From assembly GCA_964397555.1 (NCBI GenBank), contig CAYNJF010000050.1, forward strand, positions 1-14,448: a DNA stretch of 14,448 bases. The letters run 5' to 3'. This stretch comes from CAYNJF01 sp964397555. Lineage in GTDB: Bacteria; Pseudomonadota; Gammaproteobacteria; Berkiellales; Berkiellaceae. The translations under genes were made by a program, and so were the position numbers. A model generated the notes under the pieces. The model was not told where the DNA came from. It made no database searches and saw nothing but the letters and a program-made list of their open reading frames with translations. Shown here one piece after another: positions 6,836-14,448 of this stretch; within the stretch, counting starts at the first letter, position 1, and each line of letters starts with the position of its first letter.

Positions 6836-8276
6836 GTTTTAAACTCCGTTTTTTGATCATGGACTCAATTAGGTGAGCTAATGGATGATGACTCCAACGA
6901 AGCGTCAAGCCCCAAATAAGCATGGATAGTGGTACAGCGATAACAAAAGAGAGAATCGGTGACATTTGACTCATCCGCGCAAGCTTATCCCAGACAAGTA
7001 GAAAAAGACCCACTGAAAGTCCACATACTAAACTTTTCTTAAGGGTTGACATAATCATGGGTAAGGTCAGAACAAAGACTTTATTGATGCCTCGATAAAA
7101 AATAACTACTCCTATCAATTCAGCGACGACAAGAGCACATGCGACAGCAAACATATGCCAGTATGCGCCTATCGCAACGGCTACAATCCTTAACAAGCAC
7201 AAGCTTGACTGCATTCTTAGATTTACATGCACCTGTCCCTTAGCCACCATCAGAGCATTGCAAAAAGGGAATATTGACTGCAGAAAGGCCACCAAACACA
7301 AAACTCGTACCAAGGGGGCTGCCTCATCCCATTGAGGGCCAAATAAGACATATATGATGGTGGAAGCAAAAAAACCAAGTCCTAAAAAGAAGGGCCAAGC
7401 AAAGACCGTGTAATATTGCATGGCTTGTCGGTAATCAGGGATTAAATCCTCATCCCTCCGGTTTTTTTCAGAAAAGAAAGGTAAAACCACCGGCCATACG
7501 GCTGAGGTTACTGCGATTTTGAATAAACTCATTAAACCCTGTGCACGCCCAAACATGCCGACTGCATGCATTGACATGGTTTTTCCTAAAATCAGATCAG
7601 CGGCCCCATCGCTTGTAGTTTCAATGATGTTGGCCGTACAAAGAGGTAGCCCAAAGCTTAATACTTGCTTGATGCCTGAGAGACCAGGAAAAAACCAAAC
7701 CCTAGGGCCATAAACCAAAGTACCAAGTAAGGTTGCGATCACGCCAGCAACCTGTCCCCATACCAATGCATAATAGCCAAACCCCATCCAGGCCATCCCA
7801 ATGGTGACCGTATGCAAACACACATAGGAGGCGATGTTTATTTTGGCAAGGGAGGCAAAATCCATATCACGTCGTAAAAGAGCAATACGAACAGAGCCAA
7901 AAGGAGCCAGAAGATAAATAAGCGACAATACTTCAATAGCATGAACTAATTCGGGTTCTCCATAGAAGTTCGCTATCGCCCCTTTGCTCACCCAAAGTAG
8001 TGCACACAATGACCAGGCGATCAACCACATAAGCGTCAATGAAGCTCTAATTTTGGTGTTATCAATGTCTTTTTCTTGGATCAAGTATTGAGCCACACCA
8101 AAGTCTCTTAAGACGTGCCCAATGCTTATCAAGACAAAAGCCACTGAAAATATGCCAATGTCTTCTGGTGTGCATAATCTCGCCACCAGTACGGTTGCGA
8201 CAAATCGCAAAGTGTAGCCTACGTATTTATCTAAAAAGGAAAGCCCTAGTGAACTTCTAAGCTTGTTGTAAAGCAT
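6822..8276 (-). CDS. Wzx-type oligosaccharide flippase
   Basis: This 484-residue polytopic membrane protein of the MOP/polysaccharide-synthase family is likely to have 12-14 transmembrane helices. It would flip undecaprenyl-linked oligosaccharide across the inner membrane. Family features are the N-terminal LRFVATVLVARLCTPEDIGIF stretch (about 24-44), the DFGVAQYLIQ segment (about 58-67), ALLRRDMDF (132-140), and a second-half repeat beginning near FGLPLCTANIIETTSDGAAD (about 208-227). FGPQWDEAAPLVRVL follows near 309-323. The start at ATG 8276 has AAGGGA 6 bases upstream and overlaps the adenylate-forming ligase gene by 20 bases. Its presence, with a ligase-like enzyme downstream, indicates a Wzx-dependent rather than ABC-exporter route. 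No size-controlling co-polymerase is in the window. Confidence 0.93.
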   Translation of the reverse strand: MLYNKLRSSLGLSFLDKYVGYTLRFVATVLVARLCTPEDIGIFSVAFVLISIGHVLRDFGVAQYLIQEKDIDNTKIRASLTLMWLIAWSLCALLWVSKGAIANFYGEPELVHAIEVLSLIYLLAPFGSVRIALLRRDMDFASLAKINIASYVCLHTVTIGMAWMGFGYYALVWGQVAGVIATLLGTLVYGPRVWFFPGLSGIKQVLSFGLPLCTANIIETTSDGAADLILGKTMSMHAVGMFGRAQGLMSLFKIAVTSAVWPVVLPFFSEKNRRDEDLIPDYRQAMQYYTVFAWPFFLGLGFFASTIIYVLFGPQWDEAAPLVRVLCLVAFLQSIFPFCNALMVAKGQVHVNLRMQSSLCLLRIVAVAIGAYWHMFAVACALVVAELIGVVIFYRGINKVFVLTLPMIMSTLKKSLVCGLSVGLFLLVWDKLARMSQMSPILSFVIAVPLSMLIWGLTLRWSHHPLAHLIESMIKKRSLKHAVS

Positions 8277-9615
8277 GGGCTGTCCCTTGTTTCATATGAT
8301 TGATGATGCAGCGATGTTTTCCTGAAGAAAGGGGGCTAATCTTGCGTTGATGATGGAGGGTGCACGTTCCTCCAAGCATCAACTCTAGTTGCTTCAAAAG
8401 GGGCGCAGGGTCAACGATAGGCTGCCCTGCATAAAACAGACGAAACTCGTCGTAGCTGTACTGCTCTAGACGAAACTGCTTAATGGCTTCATGTCGCCCT
8501 ATCGCATCCGTTAGTGTGGCACGGTGAACCAGCGAGCCATCTCTTTTTTCAATCAAATCAGATACTCGCCCTTCGAGCTGTTCCAACACTCTCAAGCCTC
8601 GTCCGCACGGACACATTCTTGAACTCAGTGCCGCATAATCACCGGTTTGATATCGAATCATGGGAAATTCTTTTGTATGAAGATGGGTAATCACGAGCTG
8701 GCCAACTTTCCCATAAGGGAGTGGCCTACCTTGCTCATCTAAAATCTCAACAACGATGTCTTCACTCACATGTAAGCCACCACTTGGGCATTCATGCGCA
8801 ATGAATCCCCCCTCTCTTGCGCCGTACCCATTGGCGACTCGGGTAGAAAACACCTGTTCTATCAATCGACGTTGATAAGGCTCTAACACCTCTGAGGTCA
8901 CAAAAGCGACGTGAATGCCTTGGAATGTCATCGAGCGCGATAAAGCTCTTTGCGCAAGGGCATATAAGATAGAGGGATAAGCAAACAGCATTTGAGGTGT
9001 ATGTTTAAACATGCGCTCAAGAATTCGGTCCATCTGCTCGGGGGTGAATTCCGTAATGCTATAAAAACGGCTGCCTAAAAGGTAATCTCGTATGGACTTG
9101 ATTCGACCTTGCCCACTCGATTCGATGGGAGATCCCCAAATCACAAGCTCTTTGTGCCCTAAATCAACACCCCACCAGCCAGTCGCTCTTAACTTGGCCC
9201 CGATGTCATGAGATATTCTTGGTTTACCCACCCAAAATCGAAAAGGAGTGCCCGTTGAGCCACCTGTTGACTTAAGCACTAAACCTTTTGCTCCAGCTTC
9301 TTTTAAAACTTGCAGGTTTTCACTCAATCGAGCTTTATCCATCATGGGAAAGTCTTGAAGGCTTGGGTTGTTGCCAAGACCTAAAGTACGATAGTACGCA
9401 TTATCTTGTGCCACACTCTTGAGAAAGAGACTCAGTTTTTTGCTTTGATTCGCTTCTATTTGTTCACAACTAAGCCATTGGTTGCGAAGTAGCTCTTTAT
9501 ATATCTTGAGTGAACGATGCTTTTTTAACCATTCATGGGCTGGAAATACAGCATGTCTTGACAGCCAACTTCTTAAAGAGTGTCTTACTCGAATTTGCTC
9601 TTTATAAGTTGGCAT
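8257..9615 (-). CDS. PaaK/CapK-like adenylate-forming ligase
   Basis: This soluble 452-residue member of the ANL superfamily is closest to phenylacetate-CoA ligase and CapK-type proteins of capsule clusters. Motifs in order are the ATP loop KSTGGSTGTPF at 115-125, NGYGAREGG at 262-270, RYQTGDYA at 321-328, LEGRVSDLIEKRDG at 347-360, and a C-terminal RKISPLSSGKHR at 424-435. The last contains the lysine expected to act in adenylation. CPCGRGL at 335-341, with Cys-276, may form the zinc site seen in PaaK relatives. The motifs suggest an active enzyme that activates an acid as acyl-AMP, perhaps for an acyl or amino-acid decoration. The actual acceptor in capsule clusters is not established. The start is ATG 9615 (GGGAG 7 bases upstream, 14-base overlap); the longer frame to 9672 is not supported. 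Confidence 0.9.
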   Translation of the reverse strand: MPTYKEQIRVRHSLRSWLSRHAVFPAHEWLKKHRSLKIYKELLRNQWLSCEQIEANQSKKLSLFLKSVAQDNAYYRTLGLGNNPSLQDFPMMDKARLSENLQVLKEAGAKGLVLKSTGGSTGTPFRFWVGKPRISHDIGAKLRATGWWGVDLGHKELVIWGSPIESSGQGRIKSIRDYLLGSRFYSITEFTPEQMDRILERMFKHTPQMLFAYPSILYALAQRALSRSMTFQGIHVAFVTSEVLEPYQRRLIEQVFSTRVANGYGAREGGFIAHECPSGGLHVSEDIVVEILDEQGRPLPYGKVGQLVITHLHTKEFPMIRYQTGDYAALSSRMCPCGRGLRVLEQLEGRVSDLIEKRDGSLVHRATLTDAIGRHEAIKQFRLEQYSYDEFRLFYAGQPIVDPAPLLKQLELMLGGTCTLHHQRKISPLSSGKHRCIINHMKQGTAHALQQA

Positions 9616-10675
9616 ACAGCTGCTCCCAGGACTTAATGACCTCATGTATATGAAGCGCTTTGGATTCCTCAAAGGCTTTTGCCGACAGCTTATCTCTTAA
9701 GGACTTGCTGTCCATGAGTCGCTCAATTGACAGGGCAAGCTCCTTGGCATTATCGGATGGGAATAAAAGACCATTTTGCTCGTGTTGGATCACCGTTGGA
9801 TTGCCTCCAGCATCAGAGCTTACGATGGCGCACTGGCAAGCTTTTGCCTCTAGCAAAGCATTCGCCATATTATCGACTCTTGTCGGGTTAATCACGACAT
9901 GAGCTTTAGCGTAGGCCTTGGCCATCTGCTCTCTTGAAAGTCGACCAAGAAAATGGACATAGTCTTGTAGGCCACTCTGCTCAACCTGTCTTGTTAGAGC
10001 ATCGAGCTCTGCTCCTTCCCCAGCGATGTCTAAGTAAAAGGGTCTTTGCTGTTTAACCATAAAAGAAAGAGCCTCAATGGCCAGATCATTTCCATAAATC
10101 TTTTCTAGATTTCTGGGAACAAATGCTCTAAATGGAGTCATTGTTTGACGATCAACTTGAAAAAGCTCAGGATTAATCGCATTGGTGATGACAAGAGACT
10201 TAATGTCAAATGTCTCAAAGATTTTCTTAAGATAGGAAGAAGGCACAACCACTCTATCGGCTAGGCGAATCATTGATACCGTAAGCCAAGGAGATTTGTC
10301 AAAAAATGCTTTCGCCCCACCGCCTCGGTAATTGACGATGACTTTCTTACCATAGAACTTTGCAAGTAAAAGAGATGGTAGCCCATAAAGGTACCAACTC
10401 ATCCCAGAGTTTGCCATGATATGAATGGTTTCACACTTAGGCAATTCAACAAGCAAGTTACCCAAAAGGGACGCGGCTTTGAGTACCCCTCTTAAGCCTC
10501 GAATGTGATTGAGCCATGATGGTTCAAGAGGTTTTAATGTGGCAACCCATTTGATGGAGTGTTGATGGAGCCTTAGGGCATCAACCAGCATCTTTGTTTG
10601 TAGAGTCATGCCTCCTACCGGAGGAGGCTTGGGTCCTAGGAATAAAAGTTTAGGCAACCGCTTTTTGGTAGACAT
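9602..10675 (-). CDS. Glycosyltransferase family 4 (GT-B)
   Basis: This 357-residue retaining GT-B sugar transferase begins with the strand-loop KLLFLGPKPPPVGGMTLQ (9-26), the acceptor-side glycine loop. VIVNYRGGG is at 112-120 and FVPRNLEKIYGNDLAIEAL near 185-203. The donor-binding half contains LDIAGEGAE at 215-223 and RVDNMANALLEAKACQCAIV at 266-285. The usual E-x7-E pair here reads D268...E276. The start is ATG 10675, giving a 26-base overlap with the previous gene. The longer frame to 10747 would add 24 residues encoded wholly within the upstream glycosyltransferase gene. The ribosome-binding site is weak, so translation probably relies on coupling. Sugar and linkage are unknown. It is not one of the recognised exosortase-A marker glycosyltransferases. 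Confidence 0.92.
   Translation of the reverse strand: MSTKKRLPKLLFLGPKPPPVGGMTLQTKMLVDALRLHQHSIKWVATLKPLEPSWLNHIRGLRGVLKAASLLGNLLVELPKCETIHIMANSGMSWYLYGLPSLLLAKFYGKKVIVNYRGGGAKAFFDKSPWLTVSMIRLADRVVVPSSYLKKIFETFDIKSLVITNAINPELFQVDRQTMTPFRAFVPRNLEKIYGNDLAIEALSFMVKQQRPFYLDIAGEGAELDALTRQVEQSGLQDYVHFLGRLSREQMAKAYAKAHVVINPTRVDNMANALLEAKACQCAIVSSDAGGNPTVIQHEQNGLLFPSDNAKELALSIERLMDSKSLRDKLSAKAFEESKALHIHEVIKSWEQLYANL
9623..9627 (-). promoter_or_regulatory. Ribosome-binding site for the PaaK-like ligase
   Basis: GGGAG on the minus strand lies 7 bases before ATG 9615, within the last codons of the upstream glycosyltransferase. It favours this start over in-frame ATGs further upstream at 9645 and beyond. 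Confidence 0.6.
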
Positions 10676-11852
10676 CTTGATACTTCTTGGCACACACATG
10701 CCATTGTCTATGCTCTTGAATGTAGTTTTTTGCTTTAAACAACACATCCATCGGTTTAGTATGGGTGAGTTGTTGCACCAATGCAGCTCGCAAGCTCTCT
10801 ACGTTGTCAGCTTCAAATAAAAAGCCAGTCTCGTTCGCCTCAATTAGCTCAAGGTGTCCTCCAACGTTTGAAGCAAGGACAACGACCCCAAAAGCCATGG
10901 CCTCTAAGGGCTTCAATGGTGTCACCATTTGAGTTAATCGATTCAACTTTCTTGGATAAACACACATGTCCATCATATGGTACAAACTCGGTATATAGGC
11001 GTGATCCACCTTGCCAGGCACCACAAACTTATCTTCAAGACCCGCTTTATGAATTTGATCTAAGATAGTCGAGCGAGCAGGTCCATCACCAATTAATAGA
11101 CATTTAACTGGATACTGGGCCATGTCTGGATGACTCATCGCCTCAACCAACAGATCTAACCCCTCATAGTCATAAAATGAGCCTAAAAATCCGATGCATG
11201 TTTCATGTTTGATGCCATGAGTCTTTTTAAACGTTTGGATGAATTCATGGTCCACCGACTGGCGAGTCATTTGTGTATCTACGGCATTCGGAACGATGGT
11301 GACTTTGTCACTCTCTAACCCTCTTGCCACTAAGTTTGCTTTAAGCCCCTCGCAAATAGTAGTCACCTGATTTGCCTGCTGCAACACTTTCGACTCAAGC
11401 CACATCGATGCTCGATATCGCAGTGAATTAGGTTGATGGGTGCCATGATCAACACCAGCATCCTCCCAAAGCGCTCTGACTTCGTAGACAACAGGAATGC
11501 CAAACTCTTTGGCGACCTTTAAAGCCGCTATCCCATTGAGTGATGGGGAGTGCGCGTGAATGATATCAGGGCGTATTTCTTTGACATAAGCCTGAAGCGC
11601 TATGCGCGTTGCTTTGATGGAACCCAGTTGACGAAAGACTGGAAAATAACGACTCAAGCCTACGCTCGGTGAACGATAAAAACGCAAGCCCTCAAACTCT
11701 TCTATTTTCTCGGCCGTTGGACCTTGTTTAGGGCTCGTTAGGTGGTAAGTTTCATAACCAAGCTTCTGCTGGTTTTCTAAAATTCTTTGAGTCCTAAACG
11801 TATAACCACTGTGTAAGGGCAAAGAGTGGTCAAGCACATGCAGCACGCGCAT
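10650..11852 (-). CDS. Exosortase A-associated glycosyltransferase (Daro_2409/TIGR04063-like)
   Basis: This 400-residue GT-B glycosyltransferase of family 4 begins MRVLHVLDHSLPLHSGYTFR. That N-terminus is a signature of the exosortase-A-associated Daro_2409 family. HLTSPKQGP at 37-45, IIHAHSPSLNG at 97-107 and VYEVRALWEDAG at 122-133 belong to the acceptor half. LLIGDGPAR at 252-260 and MVTPLKPLEAMAFGVVVLAS at 309-328 form the donor site. It would transfer a sugar to the lipid-linked intermediate in the cytoplasm. The start is ATG 11852: AAAAGGA at 11860-11866 is spaced 7 bases, and the protein then begins exactly at the first strand. A frame to 11879 adds nine residues and is less likely. 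It overlaps the amidotransferase by 23 bases, a neighbour arrangement typical of these loci. Confidence 0.95.
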   Translation of the reverse strand: MRVLHVLDHSLPLHSGYTFRTQRILENQQKLGYETYHLTSPKQGPTAEKIEEFEGLRFYRSPSVGLSRYFPVFRQLGSIKATRIALQAYVKEIRPDIIHAHSPSLNGIAALKVAKEFGIPVVYEVRALWEDAGVDHGTHQPNSLRYRASMWLESKVLQQANQVTTICEGLKANLVARGLESDKVTIVPNAVDTQMTRQSVDHEFIQTFKKTHGIKHETCIGFLGSFYDYEGLDLLVEAMSHPDMAQYPVKCLLIGDGPARSTILDQIHKAGLEDKFVVPGKVDHAYIPSLYHMMDMCVYPRKLNRLTQMVTPLKPLEAMAFGVVVLASNVGGHLELIEANETGFLFEADNVESLRAALVQQLTHTKPMDVLFKAKNYIQEHRQWHVCAKKYQDVYQKAVA

Positions 11853-13761
11853 AATCAAATCCTTTTGTCGTTTCAACACACTGCTTTAAAAAATCATCAA
11901 ACATACACAATGACCACAAAACATGTGCATGACAATGTCGCCCACTCATATGCTCATCCACAATTTGGCCGATGGCGGCTTGATTGAAGATACCAGTATC
12001 CAGTAAGCGCTCACTTTTGGTTAGCTCGTGAGCTTTGTCGGCTAATGACTGTTTAAACCATTGGTTTAATGGTACCGCAAACCCTTTTTTGTTTCGATAC
12101 AAAATTTCATTCGGCAAGTCGTGCGAAAAGGATGATTTTAAGACTGCTTTTGACTCGCCTTGCAAGAGTTTTAACGAGGGTGCAATCGTTTGTGCCAGTG
12201 CAATTAAGCGATGATCCAGCAATGGTACTCGAACTTCAAGGCTATGATGCATGCTTGCCCTATCGACTTTCGTTAAAATATCACCCGGCAAATACGTTTT
12301 CATGTCCAAATATTGAACTAAACTTAAATCGTCATCATGGGGACGTGCGTTTGCATATTCATAAAAAAGATGGCTCGTTTCATAGTCTGCCAATGAAGCA
12401 CGAAAGGCATTCGTGAATAGCGCTTTTCTAAGGGGTGACTTCACGATCGATATGTTTTCAACATATCCTGAAATGGCATCAAATGAGAGCATCGTTAGAG
12501 TGGCCTTCGCCCTGAGCGGTCTTGGCCCTGCCTTCAACGCAGGATACCATTTTGCCAAAGGGCCTATCAGATGCTTGATGGCCCATGGAGGAAGGGTATT
12601 TCGCATCTTCTGCTCAAGCATATGGCCTTTGTAGCGTCGATAACCGGCAAAAACTTCATCCCCCCCATCACCAGACAGAGCGACTTTGACATATTTGGCC
12701 GCATTCTCACAAACTTTGAGTGTTGGGATGGCAGATGAATCCGCAAATGGTTCATCGTACACCGACATTAGGTTGGGCCAAGCACTTAGATCATGATTCC
12801 CAATGATGTACGTTGTATGATCGGTGGCACAGTGAGCTGCAACCTGTTCAGCATAAGAAGACTCGTCATAAGCTTTATGTTCAAAACCAATGGCAAGGGT
12901 TCGCACCGGGGATTCACTCAGGGCTGCCATGGTTGAGACAACGGCTGAAGAGTCAACACCGCCCGACAAAAAGGCTCCAAGCGGAACTTCACTTTCAAGA
13001 CGAGATTCAACGCACGTTCTTATCATTTCATGAACGCTTTGCTGAGCACTTTCCATATCCGTGACCTCACCGCTTGCTGCAGGGACATCCCAATATGCTG
13101 TTGATTTAAAATGCCCTAGCCCTTTGCATAAAGTCGCATGATGGCCCGGAGGGCATTTTGATGTTGACTGATAAATACTCTTTGGATCGGGCACATAGCC
13201 TAAGGTAAAATAATCCAAAATGGCTTGCTGATCCATGGTTCGGTCAAATCGTGGATGGTGGTGCATCGCTTTAAGCTCTGAAGCAATAATCCACTCATCC
13301 GCAGAGAGCTGAGAGACATACAGTGGTTTGATCCCAAGACGATCTCTTGCCACAAACAGACTCAACTTTGTTGGATCCCATATGGCAAAAGCAAACATGC
13401 CAATTAAATGATCAACAAGCTGCTCCCCGTAGTAATCAAACCCATGCAACAGCACCTCCGTATCAGAAGATGTGCTAAAGCGATACCCTTTTGATTTAAG
13501 GGTGGTCCTTAATTCGTGATGATTATAAATTTCTCCATTAAAGACTAAGACTCGCCTTGTTTGCAGGCAGGTCATGGGCTGATGCCCGCTTTCGATGCCA
13601 ATAATACTCAAACGAGTGTGCCCTAAATGAGCTGGCCCAGAGGAGACAACGCCATAGGCGTCCGGTCCTCGATGATCTAACGAACGTGTCATCCTGTGGG
13701 TGAGTGTCTTTGGATCAGAGGTTTTTGATTGATAGTCTAGGTAGACAACGATGCCGCACAT
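11830..13761 (-). CDS. Amidotransferase 1, exosortase A system-associated (asparagine synthase family)
   Basis: This complete 643-residue glutamine-dependent amidotransferase is about the size usual for the family. Cys-2 of the N-terminal MCGIV is the glutaminase nucleophile. SLDHRGPDAYG (27-37), HTRLSII (48-54), FNGEIYNH (74-81) and SSDTEVLLHGF (98-108) complete the glutamine site. In the synthetase domain are LGYVPDPKSIY (187-197), the P-loop FLSGGVDSS (264-272), YDEPFADSS (335-343) and LSGDGGDEVFAGYRRY (362-377). The sequence matches the exosortase-A-associated amidotransferase 1 type (TIGR03108-like), which is typically found beside the glycosyltransferases that flank it here. It is thought to amidate a sugar acid of the exopolysaccharide rather than make free asparagine. 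ATG 13761 is fixed by Cys-2, and AAGGA lies 5 bases upstream. It overlaps the upstream gene by 25 bases. Confidence 0.95.
   Translation of the reverse strand: MCGIVVYLDYQSKTSDPKTLTHRMTRSLDHRGPDAYGVVSSGPAHLGHTRLSIIGIESGHQPMTCLQTRRVLVFNGEIYNHHELRTTLKSKGYRFSTSSDTEVLLHGFDYYGEQLVDHLIGMFAFAIWDPTKLSLFVARDRLGIKPLYVSQLSADEWIIASELKAMHHHPRFDRTMDQQAILDYFTLGYVPDPKSIYQSTSKCPPGHHATLCKGLGHFKSTAYWDVPAASGEVTDMESAQQSVHEMIRTCVESRLESEVPLGAFLSGGVDSSAVVSTMAALSESPVRTLAIGFEHKAYDESSYAEQVAAHCATDHTTYIIGNHDLSAWPNLMSVYDEPFADSSAIPTLKVCENAAKYVKVALSGDGGDEVFAGYRRYKGHMLEQKMRNTLPPWAIKHLIGPLAKWYPALKAGPRPLRAKATLTMLSFDAISGYVENISIVKSPLRKALFTNAFRASLADYETSHLFYEYANARPHDDDLSLVQYLDMKTYLPGDILTKVDRASMHHSLEVRVPLLDHRLIALAQTIAPSLKLLQGESKAVLKSSFSHDLPNEILYRNKKGFAVPLNQWFKQSLADKAHELTKSERLLDTGIFNQAAIGQIVDEHMSGRHCHAHVLWSLCMFDDFLKQCVETTKGFDYARAACA
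11860..11866 (-). promoter_or_regulatory. Ribosome-binding site fixing the 11852 start
   Basis: AAAAGGA on the minus strand is 7 bases upstream of ATG 11852 and lies inside the 3' end of the amidotransferase gene. It decides the start of the downstream glycosyltransferase against the longer frame from 11879. Confidence 0.7.
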
Positions 13762-14447
13762 GAGTGTCCTTGGTATATCTTTGAGTATTGATCAATCATG
13801 GTATTTAAACTAAAACGCTCTTCCACGGCGTGTCGAGCGCTTAATCCAAGCATTTGGCGCTTTTCATGATTCGTTAATAAATCGATTACATCCTGGGCTA
13901 GTAACTCAGGTTTTTGTGGAGGAACAAGAAGCCCTTGAACCCCTGATTGAATGAGCTCACTATTTCCACCAACCTGTGTAATACAACAAGCAAGTCCACA
14001 ACTCATCGCTTCTAACACAGTATTGGAGATCCCTTCATAAAGCGAGGTTTGCACAAACAAGTCAGCGTCATTGAGCAAATCTGCCACCTCCTCTTTATGC
14101 CCCCAAAAGTGCACATCCGACAATCCCAGACTTGTCGCTTTTTCTTGCAGCACCGTCTTTTGTGGCCCATCGCCGACTATCCACAACTGGCAGTCCCTCG
14201 ATGCTCGGATAAGCTTAAAGGCCTCAAGTAAGGTAATGAAATCTTTTACCGGATTCAAACGTCCGACACTGATGATCGTTGGGCGCTTTGTCTGCCCTGG
14301 TTTAGGCGTAAACTTGATTGAATCAACCCCATTATAAATTTGGGCTAATTTGTTGGTGGGAACGCCTATGTGTGTCTTCAGGTAATCTTCCAACTCTTTA
14401 GAGAGTGCAATAAATTGAGAGACAAAAGGCTTTAGAGCCCTTCTCAC
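13737..14447 (-). CDS. PEP-CTERM/EpsH1-associated glycosyltransferase (TIGR03088-like), C-terminal part
   Basis: This is the donor-binding half of a GT4 glycosyltransferase. Its 5' end lies beyond the window, because the frame is still open at 14448 and the codon at 14447 is an internal GTG (valine). About 235 residues are visible of a family usually near 375-380. Visible features are FIALSKELEDYL, IYNGVDSIKF, TIISVGRLNPVKDF, LWIVGDGPQKTVL, HFWGHKEEVADLLNDADLFV, and the E-x7-E block YEGISNTVLEAMSCG. The RALKPFVSQFIALS segment followed by IGVPTNKLAQIYNGVD is characteristic of the exosortase-A sugar transferase 2 family. It overlaps the amidotransferase start by 25 bases, as expected for co-translated core genes. 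In related loci this gene lies close downstream of exosortase. Confidence 0.92.
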   Translation of the reverse strand: MRRALKPFVSQFIALSKELEDYLKTHIGVPTNKLAQIYNGVDSIKFTPKPGQTKRPTIISVGRLNPVKDFITLLEAFKLIRASRDCQLWIVGDGPQKTVLQEKATSLGLSDVHFWGHKEEVADLLNDADLFVQTSLYEGISNTVLEAMSCGLACCITQVGGNSELIQSGVQGLLVPPQKPELLAQDVIDLLTNHEKRQMLGLSARHAVEERFSLNTMIDQYSKIYQGHSCAASLST

Positions 14448-14448
14448 T

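Noticed and set aside
9616..9672. Upstream extension of the PaaK-like ligase
   Set aside because: The GGGAG at 9623-9627 fits ATG 9615, and the extra 19 residues show no conserved feature. The ATG at 9645 remains a minor alternative.
10676..10747. Upstream extension of the GT4 at 10675-9602
   Set aside because: Its 24 residues are encoded inside the preceding glycosyltransferase gene and precede the normal first strand of the GT-B fold.
10781..11068. 95-residue plus-strand open frame
   Set aside because: It is antisense to the exosortase-associated glycosyltransferase, is unusually rich in Gln/Arg/Ser, and shows no family features.
12069..12416. 115-residue plus-strand open frame
   Set aside because: It lies entirely antisense to the amidotransferase gene, which has strong motifs. 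Its composition is that of an antisense shadow and no ribosome-binding site was noted.

Overview
The window is a dense bacterial polysaccharide and protein-glycan biosynthesis locus with essentially no non-coding DNA. Base composition is roughly mid-40s % G+C by eye. Four proteins carry the sequence hallmarks of families that occur with exosortase A (XrtA/EpsH, the PEP-CTERM protein-sorting system): a PEP-CTERM/EpsH1-associated glycosyltransferase (TIGR03088-like, 14447-13737), an asparagine-synthase-like amidotransferase 1 (TIGR03108-like, 13761-11830), a Daro_2409-type glycosyltransferase (TIGR04063-like, 11852-10650) and the probable O-glycosylation ligase (TIGR03097-like, 4655-3384). Such clusters are known mainly from biofilm-forming environmental Beta- and Gammaproteobacteria, so that is the most likely source. 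The species cannot be told from the window. Family assignments are from recognition of the sequences, not from a search.

Layout. On the minus strand a single run of twelve genes fills 14447 down to 1767. In transcription order they are: GT4 (5' end outside the window), amidotransferase, GT4, GT4, PaaK/CapK-like adenylate-forming ligase, Wzx-type flippase, GT2, an unrecognised 154-residue protein, an APH/choline-kinase-like phosphotransferase, the O-glycosylation ligase, a SAM methyltransferase, and a NodB-type polysaccharide deacetylase. With the chosen starts, ten of eleven junctions overlap (4-26 nt) and the eleventh abuts. This points to one transcript with coupled translation. Several automatic longest-ORF starts are too far upstream and are corrected here. 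On the plus strand, entering from the left edge, lie the C-terminal part of a second asparagine-synthase-like amidotransferase (3-1484) and a small unrecognised protein (1497-1796). The two transcription units converge and overlap by 30 bp, with a short terminator-like palindrome inside the overlap.

How the genes may work together (inference). The glycosyltransferases build a lipid-linked glycan. The amidotransferases, ligase-like enzyme, phosphotransferase, methyltransferase and deacetylase decorate it. The flippase moves it across the inner membrane. The O-glycosylation ligase joins or transfers it outside, either as an exopolysaccharide or onto sorted proteins. Exosortase itself, its TPR/regulatory partners, the initiating sugar-phosphate transferase and any PEP-CTERM substrate are not in the window and would be expected mostly beyond 14448.

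No RNA genes, mobile elements, CRISPR arrays or long repeats were seen, and no gene-free stretch exceeds 300 bases. The locus is of a known general type. The least explained parts are the 154-residue protein paired with the kinase, and the small plus-strand protein.
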